Source: Salinibacter ruber DSM 13855 (GTDB taxonomy: Bacteria > Bacteroidota > Rhodothermia > Rhodothermales > Salinibacteraceae). Taken from it: 64,000 bases of DNA. Under the pieces are notes generated by a model, which saw only the letters and a list, made by a program, of their open reading frames with translations, was not told the origin of the DNA and did no database searches. How positions within the stretch are numbered: position 1 is the first letter of the stretch; each line of letters opens with the position of its first letter. The translations under genes and the position numbers were made by a program. This document shows, in pieces, positions 35,196 to 44,775 of this stretch. The stretch lies in NCBI RefSeq assembly GCF_000013045.1, contig NC_007677.1, positions 248,001 to 312,000 on the forward strand, given 5' to 3'.

Positions 35196-35464
35196 AGATC
35201 GGGACGATCGACGCAAACGGCAAAGCCCTCGTGCCACTCACCGTGGAAAGGCTTGGCTCAGAGGGGAAACGGCGCGAGGTCACAGCCCTTCTGGATACGG
35301 TGTTCAGTGGGTTTCTCGCGCTTCCTCCCGAATTGATCGATGTGCTGGGTTCAGAGCAACTTAGCCGGGAGCAGTATATGACGGCGAGCGGTGCACTGCA
35401 TTTTACAGTATTGAGTAGAGCACGAGAAGAGCACTCTAAAAGCACTCGCTTTGCAGCGCAGTAA
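35192..35464 (+). pseudogene. Clan AA aspartic-protease-like gene, 3' end replaced by an IS left end
   Basis: MKIGTIDANGKALVPLTVER, then VTALLDTVFSGFLALPPELI; the usual LDTGFSG motif is LDTVFSG here. After ASGALHF the frame runs into the element at 35405 and ends with the peptide TVLSRAREEHSKST, encoded by its left end. Truncated by about a third. Confidence 0.7.
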
Positions 35465-35896
35465 AGGTCTCGCGCTTTATGGAGCTGCCGCTCCTGGGGA
35501 CATATGAACCTGTCGGTTCTGAACCTGTCGGTTCGGGGACTCTTCTCGTTGAGCGTAGCGAAACACTCCCGACACTGATAATTGTCTGTAATGTCTTGCG
35601 AGACAAGCGGCAATGCGGAGGCAACCCCTCCCGACCGCGCCCGGAGCAGTTGCTTCGGCAGGGCACCTCGAAGGAGGTGCCCTGCCAAAGCCTCCAGACA
35701 GCGAACAAGAAGTATCTCGGGGCAACCCGAGTAGCTGGCATCATGGCACTGCCCGCAAAGTGAAAGCCGCTTTGTGTAATCCGGTGAGAAGTCAACCTCT
35801 GCCGGAGCGAAAGCTCCATTAAGTTGCTTCGTTGACCCGTGAGAGGGCGAGCAGAACCGCCCAAGAATCTCCCGGCTTTAGCCGGGGGAGTGTCAA
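35405..35896 (+). mobile_element. Non-autonomous IS605 derivative, family 2 copy a
   Basis: Left end ACAGTATTGAGTAGAGCACG with one GGAGC and two GAACC hairpins, tnpB 3'-derived core (AAGTATCTCGG ... GTAGCTGGCATCATGG), right end CCGGCTTTAGCCGGGGGAGT then GTCAA. Near-identical to 51799-52245 except for a 44-bp hairpin insertion at 35644. Keeps the region expected to encode the guide RNA. Confidence 0.85.
35644..35687. repeat. 44-bp hairpin insertion absent from the sister element
   Basis: GGCAGGGCACCT pairs perfectly over 12 bp with AGGTGCCCTGCC around a 6-nt loop (35657-35686). The element at 51799 reads CGCGCCCGAAGCCTCC straight through, so this is a clean gain or loss. Confidence 0.85.
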
Positions 35897-35897
35897 A

Positions 35898-36145
35898 TTC
35901 GATCCTGAGGTGATGGCTGGGCGGGCCTGCATCCGAGACACCCGCGTACCCGTATCGCTCCTCGTCAACCTAGTGGCGAATGGGATGACAGGATGACACC
36001 CGCCGAAATCGTAGAGGCCTATCTCTACCTTGAGCGGGAGGACGTGCAGCAGGCCCTTCAGTACGCCGCGTGGCTCATGGAAGAGAAGGTAGACGCCGAC
36101 GCATGACGTTTTTGGCCGACATGAGCATCTCTCCCCAAACGGTGG
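35898..36145 (+). pseudogene. DUF433-DUF5615 TA remnant
   Basis: FDPEVMAGRACIRDTRVPVS and LLVNLVANGMT, then an 8-bp tandem duplication (GGATGACA) shifts the frame before PAEIVEAYLYLEREDVQQAL. An ATG at 36103 starts MTFLADMSISPQTVG, the first strand of a DUF5615 toxin, and ends at once. The left part was removed by the element at 35405. Confidence 0.7.
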
Positions 36146-36201
36146 GGTGACTGGGGGGGCACAGAATCAAGTGCAGGGACCAACGAGAGGGACCGACCGC
36201 C

Positions 36202-36509
36202 ATGCCGAGTCTTTCTCCCGATGTCGGGGCGCATCTTCTGAAAGCGACGCGCTCGCAGGATCTCGACGAGGCGTTCGAAAAGTCCTGTAGGAATATCTCG
36301 AGCTGAAGATTGCCGCTCTGCAAGAGACCACAGACCGCCTGGAGGAAAAATGGGGAATGGAGTTCTCCACCATCAAGCAGCGCCTGGCGGACGACGATCT
36401 GCCGGACGATGCGTACTCGTACGACGTTGAGCAGGACTTTTGGGAATGGGAGGACGCGGAACGCCTGAAGGACCATTACCGGCAGGTGCAGGGGAATCGG
36501 CGATCATGA
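36202..36509 (+). pseudogene. Frameshifted paralogue of the 28937 gene
   Basis: MPSLSPDVGAHLLKATRSQD and LDEAFEK, then a small deletion, then KIAALQETTDRLEEKWGMEF and EQDFWEWEDAERLKDHY. About 85% similar to the copy at 28937. Confidence 0.7.
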
Positions 36510-36630
36510 TGATTCTCATGCCTCTACGTCGAGCGCTGGCGTTTAGAGATTGCTCTTCGAACCGATAGAGGGCAACTGGCATTGAACCAGAGGCCATTGT
36601 TGAAAACCGTCTTCCAAATGCAACCGCGCC

Positions 36631-37260
36631 ATGGACACGATTCAACGTTTTACATCTTCCCGGGCCGTCGTGTCCCTCCCTGTGGCCCTGCTCCACGCTC
36701 GTGAACGGCGAATTACGGTGGAGGAGTACCACGCGATGGGAGAGGCCGGCATCTTCTCAGAGGACGACCGAATCGAATTGATCGACGGCCATCTCGTTGC
36801 GATGCCTCCCATCGGTCCCGCGCACAGCCACAGCGTCAACGACCTCGCGGATCTGTTCAATCAGCGCCTGTATTCCTTTGACCGCCCTCCGGCCCGGGTC
36901 AGCGTCCAGAATCCGATTCACCTGGGTGAGTACGGCGAGCCACAGCCCGATCTCGTCCTGTACGATCCCGACGTGCCGCGGGATCGTCACATTCAGCCGG
37001 GCGATACGTTTCTCGTGGTGGAAGTGGCCGAGAGCAGCGTTGAGTACGATCGAGATGTCAAATCCGAGCTGTACGGCCGGGCTGGAATTCCGGAGTACTG
37101 GGTGGTGGACCTGGTACGCGAGACCGTCGTGGGTTTTCGCCGGCCTGAGGGAGAGGGATATGCAGAACGGATTCGTTATTCGCGGGGCGACGAATTGACC
37201 GTGATGACGCCTCACGACCTCGAGCCCCTTCCAGTCGCCGACGTGCTGGGAGCGCAGTGA
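36631..37260 (+). CDS. Uma2-family (DUF820) protein
   Basis: 209 aa. RRITVEEYHAMGEAGIFSED and DRIELIDGHLVAMPPIGPAH open the fold; PQPDLVLYDPD, FLVVEVAESSVEYDRDVKSE and GIPEYWVVDL supply the D...ExE...K nuclease-like residues. Complete. No neighbour suggests a partner. 37261-37760 contains only imperfect inverted repeats and no gene I can support. Confidence 0.85.
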   Translation: MDTIQRFTSSRAVVSLPVALLHARERRITVEEYHAMGEAGIFSEDDRIELIDGHLVAMPPIGPAHSHSVNDLADLFNQRLYSFDRPPARVSVQNPIHLGEYGEPQPDLVLYDPDVPRDRHIQPGDTFLVVEVAESSVEYDRDVKSELYGRAGIPEYWVVDLVRETVVGFRRPEGEGYAERIRYSRGDELTVMTPHDLEPLPVADVLGAQ

Positions 37261-37763
37261 TCACGCGGAGTTTCTGGAGATCCTCCTCACAGATGACTCT
37301 CCAGGCGGTCCAACTCATACCGTCTGCCCCGAACGATTGTATAGGTCTTCGGTGATCATTGGGATCAGCAAATTCGCTGGAATACGCCTCATACCTCGTT
37401 CTAGGGACGACCGGGGGCCGAGCGGAACGAGGTCATGCTTCCTCAGTGCCGGTCGTCCTTGCGTGAGCGTAACGGAGCGGACATATACATCGAAACCTCG
37501 CATTTGGTATCAGAAGGACGCGGTCGATGCCAGATGCTCCCGTTTCCATTCCGGCAGGCCTCCGGCCTATCGGGACGGTGCCCTTTCTTTCGTCTGCGTG
37601 AGCGAGTAGGGTTCTGCCAATGGGCGATGTCCCCTGGTCCCGTCCCGTCAAAGCGAACGGGATCGACCTGTTGGACACGTTCTCTGGGCGCGGTTCTCAG
37701 CCCCAGAGTCCTGTGAGAACGAGTTCCTTCGTTCCGCGTTCGTGCGCGTTCATGTTCTGTAGT

Positions 37764-38126
37764 TTGACTTCTCCCCTCGATGAATCGAGGGGATTCTTCC
37801 TCACGGAAAAGACTTTCTGTTTCGATGGACCAGCTTCGATCATTTACATGCTCAAAAGCAGAGGTAGACCGAAGTCTTAGGTGTCCTCCGCAGACATTAG
37901 CACCATACGCAGAAATTTCTGCGCGGTGTGCTCCCGTCAGCCCGACGGTACAGATTCTCAAAAGCAAATTGTGTCACCCTTGGTTATCGGTATGACATCA
38001 GACTGCATCGTCGGGCAACTAATTTGTTCCGTTAAGGCTGACGAGAGAGTCCCCGAACCGACAGGTTCATATCTCCCGGATAAATCCGGGAGTTTTACTG
38101 CTCTCTCGCGCTCACTCAATACTATA
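37764..38126 (-). mobile_element. Small non-autonomous IS605-derived element, family 1 copy b
   Basis: Minus-strand left end TATAGTATTGAGTGAGCGCG (38126), plain hairpin CTCCCGGATTTATCCGGGAG plus one GAACC hairpin, right end CCCCTCGATTCATCGAGGGG then GAAGTCAAA (37764). It shows the uninterrupted sequence around the intron site of copy a. Confidence 0.82.
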
Positions 38127-38140
38127 ACCCAAGTTGCGAC

Positions 38141-38440
38141 CTATAGGAGCGCATCGATGCTGCAGGCAAGCACAAACAGAAACACCTTCAGCTCGAAACC
38201 GCGATCTGTGACCGCATGAATTGACTTCGGGGGCAGGCGGGAAAGCCCGCTGAACCCTGCCAGAGATTTTCTTGCGATAAACCTGCTGAACGTATTCGAC
38301 ATAGGCTGGAACGGATCGAGTCGAGTTCTTCTTCCGATGCGGAAGGAGCCCGGTGCTGCAGGCATCAGCCAGCAGGTCTTCTGTGAAGTACTCGCCCGAC
38401 GCCTTGTCGCCATAGAGGACCGATCCTTCTGGAAGATCAA
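38141..38440 (-). pseudogene. DDE transposase C-terminal fragment
   Basis: The minus strand reads LYGDKASGEYFTEDLLADAC, LLPHRKKNSTRS, then KSIHAVTDRGFELKVFLFVL, a C-terminal DDE domain in two frames. It adjoins the antitoxin fragment at 38425, whose start it may have removed. Confidence 0.6.
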
Positions 38441-38638
38441 CTAAAACGACGCGCCAAGGAGCACCGCCGAAGTCTAAACCAGGGGGTGCTCCGGGTGCTC
38501 GAAGAAGAGGTGGCGGGATCCTCGGAATCTGACCGACAGGCTGTACGTCGGGCCTGCCGTGAGGAGCAAGAGCGGACCCCCTCGTGGGCCATCACCACCC
38601 GTGAGATGAAGCGCATGATGCGGGAGGGCCTGGCGTGA
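38425..38638 (+). pseudogene. FitA-like antitoxin, N-terminally truncated
   Basis: LLEDQLKRRAKEHRRSLNQG, VLRVLEEEVAGSSESD ... SWAITTREMKRMMREGLA and a stop overlapping the PIN gene start by 4 bp. The first RHH strand and start codon are missing; too short to be recognised without its frame. Confidence 0.65.
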
Positions 38639-39111
38639 TTGTCGTCGACGCCATGATTTTGGCGTATGCACTGGTTGGGGTGCCGGAACACACCCCCGCG
38701 GTCAACCGGCTGCTGGACCTCGATCTGGCGTGGGCGGGTCCTCCGCTGTGGCGGAACGAGCTTCGGAACGTGCTGCTCCAGTACATCTGGGTTCCCGAAA
38801 CAGATCGCCCCGGAGACGCGGTGACGCTCGGCGATGCACAGCGAAAGATGCATCTTGCCGAGACGTTGATCGGAGAGCGCACGTTCGGGGTCGAGTCGGA
38901 CGCCGTACTGGACATCGCGCAGACCACGGGTCTTTCGGCGTACGACGGGGAGTACGTGGCTCTGGCACAGGAGGTGGACGTCCCGCTCGTTACCACCGAC
39001 GGTGCGATCCTACAGGCGGTGCCCGACGTAGCGGTGCGTCCGGACGACATTACAGTATTGAGTAGAGCACGAGAAGAGCACTCTAAAAGCACTCGCTCCG
39101 CAGCGCAGTAA
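38635..39111 (+). CDS. PIN-domain toxin (FitB/VapC-like) with an IS-encoded tail
   Basis: MIVVDAMILAYALVGVPEHT, LWRNELRNVLLQYIW, SAYDGEYVALAQEVDVPLVT and TTDGAILQAVPD give a complete PIN active site. The natural C-terminus is cut at 39051 and replaced by TVLSRAREEHSKSTRSAAQ from the IS left end. With its antitoxin broken, the toxin may be inactive or mutated; I see no obvious active-site loss. Confidence 0.75.
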   Translation: MIVVDAMILAYALVGVPEHTPAVNRLLDLDLAWAGPPLWRNELRNVLLQYIWVPETDRPGDAVTLGDAQRKMHLAETLIGERTFGVESDAVLDIAQTTGLSAYDGEYVALAQEVDVPLVTTDGAILQAVPDVAVRPDDITVLSRAREEHSKSTRSAAQ

Positions 39112-40522
39112 AGGTCCCGCGCTTTACGGAGCTGTCGCTTCTGGGGACATATGAACCTGTCGGTTCGGGGACTCTTCTCGCAGGTCCGAAGAGATCAATC
39201 CAGCGTATGTATCTGACTCGCAAACTCAAATTAGGCAGGACAGATCAGCTTGATGCCCTGGCGCGTCGAGCGGGTGATCTGTGGTCGACTGTGGCGAAGT
39301 GGCACTGGCGTTTTGTGGATCGCCAAGGCTACTGGCTCTCGAAGGGACAGTCCCAGACGATGCACTGCAAGGGCTATGAGGGTCTACATAGTCAATCTGC
39401 TCAAGCCGTCGCTGACAGCTTCTACGACAGCCTACAATCATGGCGCAAAAAACGAGACAGTGGCAACTATGAAGGTTTACGTCCACCCTACAAACAGAAG
39501 CGCTATTTCAAGATCCAGTGGAAGTCCTCTGCGATTAAGCTACGTGACGACGGTGTGCTGCGCCTCTCCAATGGGCGTGGCAACGACCCGGCGTTGATTA
39601 ACTGGCCTTCGGGCCAAGAACCGAAACGAGTCGAGATTGGATGGGACGGCGATCGGTACGAGCTTCGGTGCCAGCAGAAGGTCGAAGAAGACGGGGAGCC
39701 GAAGGGCTCTAAGACGGCTGGCATCGACGTAGGGGAGATCCATCTTGCGGCTGTCTACACGGAAGATGAGTCTTGGACCGTCAACGGCAGAGAACTTCGG
39801 AGTCTTCGTCGTCAACAGAACCGTACGAAGAAGAAGCTGGATTCGAAGATCGACCAGAAAGAGTACGGAAGTAGGAAATGGAAACGATTGGCCAGAGCCA
39901 AGGACCGACAGTTGAGAAAAACCCGCAACCAGATCAAGGATCTCCTCCACAAGCAATCCACGCGGCTGCTAAAGACTCTCCACGAAAGACGAGTCGGAAC
40001 AGTTGTAGTGGGCGACTTGACAGGAATCCGAGAAAGCATCGGCTACGGATCGAAGGCGAACCAGAAGCTCCACCAGTGGGCCTACGGCGAGTTCGCCAGA
40101 ATGATCGAGTACAAGGCGCGACTTTGCGGAATGACCGTCGAGCGTGTCGGTGAAGCCTACACAAGTCAAGAATGTCCCTCCTGCGGAAACAGGCATAAAC
40201 CACACGGCAGAGAGTACATCTGCGGCTGTGGGTTCGAGGGACACCGAGATCTCGTAGGTGCAGCCAATATCCGACAGAAGTATCTCGGGCAGGATGAACC
40301 GGAAGGTTCTCCTCTCCGAGTAGCTGGCGAAGGACCTAAACGGTCCGTCATGGCTTCGCCCACTGGTGTGCGGTATCGACCGCACATGCGGTGTAACCCG
40401 GCGACCGTTGGTAAGACCTCTACAGAGCCGAAAGGCTCTTGTGGGCAGGCGGGCAGACCCGTGGGATCAGGGCAGAGAAGCCCGCAGGAGAATCTCCCGG
40501 CTTTAGCCGGAGGAGAAGTCAA
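39052..40522 (+). mobile_element. tnpB-only IS605 element
   Basis: Left end CAGTATTGAGTAGAGCACGA plus GCACTCTAAAAGCACTCGCT, one GGAGC-type and one GAACC hairpin; right end CCCGGCTTTAGCCGGAGGAG then AAGTCAA. It has no tnpA. Confidence 0.88.
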
Positions 40523-40538
40523 AGCGTCTGAGACGTAA
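39207..40538 (+). CDS. tnpB: TnpB (type 1) with three palindrome-encoded insertions
   Basis: 443 aa from MYLTRKLKLGRTDQLDALAR; AGIDVGEIHLAAVY and GHRDLVGAANI intact. Extra in-frame peptides after the zinc finger: EPEGSPL (GAACCGGAAGGTTC, 40296-40309), EGPKRSV (GGACCTAAACGGTCC, 40332-40346) and TEPKGSC (GAGCCGAAAGGCTC, 40425-40438). The stop is lost so the frame reads through the right end. Catalytically it looks intact. Confidence 0.88.
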   Translation: MYLTRKLKLGRTDQLDALARRAGDLWSTVAKWHWRFVDRQGYWLSKGQSQTMHCKGYEGLHSQSAQAVADSFYDSLQSWRKKRDSGNYEGLRPPYKQKRYFKIQWKSSAIKLRDDGVLRLSNGRGNDPALINWPSGQEPKRVEIGWDGDRYELRCQQKVEEDGEPKGSKTAGIDVGEIHLAAVYTEDESWTVNGRELRSLRRQQNRTKKKLDSKIDQKEYGSRKWKRLARAKDRQLRKTRNQIKDLLHKQSTRLLKTLHERRVGTVVVGDLTGIRESIGYGSKANQKLHQWAYGEFARMIEYKARLCGMTVERVGEAYTSQECPSCGNRHKPHGREYICGCGFEGHRDLVGAANIRQKYLGQDEPEGSPLRVAGEGPKRSVMASPTGVRYRPHMRCNPATVGKTSTEPKGSCGQAGRPVGSGQRSPQENLPALAGGEVKASET

Positions 40539-40653
40539 TGCGCCCTGAAGCCTCTTTCCACGGGACAGGGAGGGACAAAAGAATAACGCCCTCGGTGTTT
40601 GTCAGATCGGTATGGGTGGTTCCTCGCGTTCGGCTTGGCGGAAGATGCGCAAC

Positions 40654-41222
40654 ATGCCCTGGACGGCGAGCCTGGAGCTGCGCCGCCGCCTGGCGTGGCC
40701 CCTCGTCCGCGCCCATTTTGCGTGGCGTGGGGTTGACTGGGGCAGGCGGTGGAAGCTCTTCGGACGGCCGATCATCCAGCGGCACTGCGGCCGCCGCATC
40801 GCCCTGGGCAACGGCCTCACGCTTCGCTCCTAGCCCCGCTCGACCCCCCTGCGCCCACCGCGCCGGTGGTCCTATCCACCCGCCGCTCGGGCGCCGTCCT
40901 TGAGGTGGGCGAGGACTGTGGCTTTACGGGCACCACGCTCGTGGCGGCCGACCGCATTACGATCGGCTACCGCGTGCTCGTGGGTGGGAATGCCTCCATC
41001 GTCGACTTTGACTTTCACCCACTGACGCCCGAGGGCCGCGCCGAGGCCATCAACGCTGGGGCCGCCGCGCACATCCTGATCGGGGATGACGTGTTCGTGG
41101 GCACAGGCGCGCTTGTCTTGAAGAGCGTGACCATCGGCGATGGGGCCGTCGTCGGTGCGGTCAGCGTCGTGACGCAGGACGTGCCGCCGTGGACTGTTGT
41201 GGGGGGAATCCTGCGACGGTGA
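40654..41222 (+). pseudogene. WcaF-like acyltransferase, second copy, frameshifted
   Basis: MPWTASLELRRRLAWPLVRA ... GNGLTLRS-stop, then in another frame GEDCGFTGTTLVAADRITIG, NASIVDFDFHPLTPEG, DDVFVGTGALVLKSVTIGDG, VVTQDVPPWTVVGGI. Better preserved than the copy at 31091 in its C-terminal coil, but one stop and one shift inactivate it. Confidence 0.8.
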
Positions 41223-41445
41223 TGCGAGAGCTGTAATCGGATGTTAAAGAATGTAGACAGTAGCACCTGGGTGAATTCGCTTCAATCAAGGTAGCAGAAC
41301 GCCCCGATCCGTTTTCCCGGTGGAGGAAGAGGGCATCCTGGGGGCTTGACGGAACAGGATGGACAGTGGGGAACCGCAGGTATGCCGTCGTACGGCTTGC
41401 GAGGAAGAACCCGTTTACCTGCGCCGCCGTTCAACTGGTCCCTTG

Positions 41446-41864
41446 ACTAACTTCTCCCCCGGCTAAAGCGCTGGGAATTCTCTCTTGCAAGATAGACTTT
41501 CTGTTTATGCGAAGGCATACCTTCGCTAGCGGACCAGCTTCAGTCATTTGCATGCTCAAAAGCAGAGCTAGACCGAAGTCTTGCGTGTCCTCCGCAGACA
41601 TTGGAGGCAAAGCCTCTCCCGTCAGCCCGACGGTACAAATGCTCGAAAAACATGCCATGCTTTGGCTATCGGTATGACACTACATTGCAGCATTGAGCAA
41701 GCAAACCGTTCTGCTGAAGCGTGCGAGAGAGTCTCCGAACCGACAGGTTCATATCTCCCAAGGAGCGACAGCTCCATAAACAGCGACAGCTCCATGAAGC
41801 CGGGAGTTTTCTCAAAGAGTACCCCTTCGGTGCAACTGCTCTCTCGCGCTCACTCAGTACTATA
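41446..41864 (-). mobile_element. Small non-autonomous IS605-derived element, family 1 copy c
   Basis: Minus-strand left end TATAGTACTGAGTGAGCGCG (41864), with two GACAGCTCC hairpins, one GAACC hairpin and the CCCCTTCGG unit (41820-41829). The right end CTTTAGCCGGGGGAGAAGTT is followed by AGTCAAGG. The core matches copies a, b, d and e. Confidence 0.8.
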
Positions 41865-41878
41865 ACGCATTCTCAGCT

Positions 41879-42385
41879 ATGCCGACCACTGCCACGCCGG
41901 CGAAGGAGCACCAGGAGCGATGGAACGAGATCACCGCTGACCCTCTGCTCCGCAAGCTCCCCTACAAAGTGGAGACCAACCATAGAGGCCAGATCGTCTT
42001 GAGCCCGCACAAAAACCGCCACACGTTTCAACAGAAGGCCATTCAGAAGACGCTCGATGACCTCCTTTCCGGGGGGGAGGCGTTTCAGGAGCTGGCAATT
42101 GCTACGAGCGGGGGCACGAAGCAGGCGGATGTGGTTTGGGCGTCGAGCAGTCGGATCGCCGAGATGAAAGAGACCGGTGATCCGACGACCCTCGCTCCGG
42201 AGATCTGCGTCGAGGTGATGTCCGAATCCAACGACTGGGAGGAGATGGAGGAAAAGGCCGATCTCTACCGGAAGGCCGGTGCCGAAGAGGTCTGGATTGT
42301 CGACGGGGAGGAAAAGGTCCACTTCATTGCGGAGGAAGAGATGGAGAGATCAGAGATCGCGCCGGGCTTCCCACGTTCGGTTTGA
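41879..42385 (+). CDS. Uma2-family protein
   Basis: 168 aa. YKVETNHRGQIVLSPHKNRH, KQADVVWASSSR, LAPEICVEVMSESNDWEEME and EKADLYRKAGAEEVWIVD give the D...ExE...K pattern. Starts 15 bp from an IS left end. A close paralogue is at 60600. Confidence 0.82.
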   Translation: MPTTATPAKEHQERWNEITADPLLRKLPYKVETNHRGQIVLSPHKNRHTFQQKAIQKTLDDLLSGGEAFQELAIATSGGTKQADVVWASSSRIAEMKETGDPTTLAPEICVEVMSESNDWEEMEEKADLYRKAGAEEVWIVDGEEKVHFIAEEEMERSEIAPGFPRSV

Positions 42386-42665
42386 CATTTCTCCGGCTGC
42401 CCACAGAACTCTAGGAATCCATGAAGCGTCGTATCGGCGAATCCATTCCGCGGCCCATGACGGCCGACCCAATTGAAGGAGAAGCTTCTCATGATGGATG
42501 AAATGAACCGCTTTGTCTAGCTACCGGACACTTTTGCTAAAGTCGGTTTAAAACAGAGAAGGCCGCCCATCTTTCGGCACTCGGCTGTAAGTTGTAGAAG
42601 CATGCAACCCAACAACTTATCAGCCAAAGCCACCGACGACAGACGGCCTCCGCATACAACGCAGG

Positions 42666-43189
42666 ATGCACCAGACGCTTTGCCAACACCTCCCGGAGGA
42701 GCTGAGCAAGCCCCAGCGCCGCAACCTTAGCTGGGTGATCACCGGCTTGCATCAGGCCGGGCATGTGCACTTCTCGAAGGTGGCCTCCGAGCGCTTCGGC
42801 TCGGCCACCTTGGAGAGCAAGACCAGGCAGGTTCGGCGGTTTTTCTCCAACGAACATGTAGACCCGCAGTGCTGCTACAAGCCGGTCGCGGAGCTTCTTT
42901 TGAAGCAGGCCATTACTTCTGGCAGCCCGATTCGCGTGCTTGTCGACACTCCCCAAGCTTTCCGGCGAGCGGCAGGCAGGGATGGGGGCGCTGGCCCACA
43001 GGCGGCGGGCCTTGCCTGTATGCTGGCAGGTGCGGCGCCGAACGGGCGTAAGCGACGCTGAGCAGCAACGGGGCCCGCCCCAGGCGCTCTCCAAGCGAAT
43101 TGACGACGCCTGCGATGGGGCCTGCGATGATGTCCCCGAAGTCATTGTCATCGGAGACGGTGCCTTCCACTCTACCGATCTGATGAGTT
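42666..43189 (+). pseudogene. IS4-like transposase fragment, interrupted by a tnpB element
   Basis: MHQTLCQHLPEELSKPQRRN, VRRFFSNEHVDPQCCYKPVA, SGSPIRVLVDT, then in another frame LSGERQAGMGALAHRRRALP, and EVIVIGDGAFHSTDLM. The element at 43190 cuts the gene; the rest is absent on the far side. Confidence 0.7.
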
Positions 43190-44735
43190 ACAGTATTGAG
43201 TAGAGCGCGAGAAGAGCACTCCAAAAGCACTCTAAAAGCACTCGCTCCGCAGCGCAGTAAAGGTCCCGCGCTTTATGGAGCTGTCGCTTTTATGGAGCTG
43301 TCGCTCCTGGGGACATATGAACCTGTCGGTTCTGAACCTGTCGGTTCTGAACCTGTCGGTTCTGAACCTGTCGGTTCGGGGACTCTTCTCGCCCAGCGCA
43401 GTGAGACAAAATGCTATGTATCTGACTCGCAAGCTCAAATTGGGCAGGACCGATCAGCTTGACCGCCTTGCGCGGCGGGCGGGTCATCTCTGGTCGACTG
43501 TGGCGAAGTTGCATTGGCGATTCGTTGACCGTCAGGGCTACTGGCTCTCGAAAGGGCAAGCCCAGAAGATGTACTGCAAGGGCTTCGACGGGCTGCACAG
43601 CCAGTCGGCTCAGGCAATAGCGGACAGCTTCTACGACAGCCTCCAGAGTTTGCGCAAGAAACGAGACAACGGCAGCTATGAGGGCTTGCGCCCGCCCTAC
43701 AAGCAGAAGCGCTACTTCAAGGTCCAGTGGAAGTCCTCTGCGATTAAGCTACGTGACGACGGTGTGCTGCGTCTTTCCAACGGACGCGGCACCGACCCGG
43801 TGCTAATCGACTGGCCTGTGGGCAAAGAACCGAAACGAGCCGAGATCGGCTGGGACGGCAGCCAGCATGAGCTTCGGTGCCAGTACAAAGTCGAAGAGAA
43901 CGAAGAGCCGAAGGGACAGAAAAAAGCAGGCGTAGACCTCGGAGAACGGCACCTTGCGACCGTATATGTCGAGAACGGAGAGAACATCAGTGTTCGCGGC
44001 GGACGGCTTCGTTCGCTCCGCAGGCAACACAACCGAATGTTGAGCACCCTGAGGTCGAAGATCGACCGGAAAGAGAAAGGAAGCAGGCGTTGGAAGCGGC
44101 TCATCCGAGCCAAGAACCGTCAACTACAGAAGATTCGCAATCGGATTGAGGACTTTCTGCACAAAACCGCGACGCGACTCGTCAATACCCTCCACGAGAG
44201 ACGGGTAGGATCAGTTGTAGTCGGCGACCTCACGGGAATCCGCGAGCGGATCTCCTACGGCAGCCGGATGAATCAACGCCTGCACCAATGGGCATACTCG
44301 AAGTTTGAGCACATGCTCACCTACAAGGCCCAGCTTCGCGGATAGGCCGCCCAAGCGGGCCTCGGAAGCCTACACGTCTCAGACATGCCCAGATTGCGAG
44401 CACAAACACAAACCGAATGGCAGAGACTTCGACTGCCCACAGTGCTCGTTTGAGGCACACCGGGACGTGGTAGGCGCACGAAATATCCTGAACGAGAGGT
44501 ATCCTGGGGACGAACCGACAGGTTCTACCCAGGTAGCTGGCGAAGGACCTAAACGGTCCGTCATGGCTTCGCCCACTGGCATTCGGTATCGACCGAATAT
44601 GCAGTGTAACCCGGCGACCGCTAGTAAGACCTCTGCAGAGCCGAAAGGCTCTTGTAGGCAGGCGGGCAGACCCGTGGGATAAGGGCAGAGAAGCCCGCAG
44701 GAGAATCTCCCGGCTTCAGCCGGGGGAGAAGTCAA
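43190..44735 (+). mobile_element. tnpB-only IS605 element with the largest hairpin array
   Basis: The left end is followed by two GGAGCTGTCGC units and four GAACCTGTCGGTTC units (43318-43379). The right end is CCGGCTTCAGCCGGGGGAGA then AGTCAA. It carries a tnpB with an inactivating palindrome. Confidence 0.88.
43416..44682 (+). pseudogene. tnpB: TnpB, broken by a palindromic insertion
   Basis: From MYLTRKLKLGRTDQLDRLAR through AGVDLGERHLATVY to YKAQLRG, then a stop. Where sister copies encode MTVERVGEAYTSQ this copy has GGCCGCCCAAGCGGGCC, creating the stop and a frameshift; the zinc finger and GAHRDVV segment follow in another frame, with EPTGS, EGPKRSV and EPKGS inserts. The same lesion is in the copy at 48125, so the broken element has still been propagated. 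Confidence 0.88.
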
Positions 44736-44775
44736 ATCTCTCAACTTTTCCTTCGCCTCATCCTTCGCGTTTTGA

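Noticed and set aside
37261-37760. Minus-strand frame of 81-174 aa
   Set aside because: No family similarity and composed of imperfect inverted repeats; not supported as a gene.
43275-43415. N-terminal extension of TnpB (MELSLLWSCRSWGHMNLSV)
   Set aside because: It is just translation of the GGAGC and GAACC hairpin units; copies without hairpins start at MYLTRKL, so the later start is the real one.
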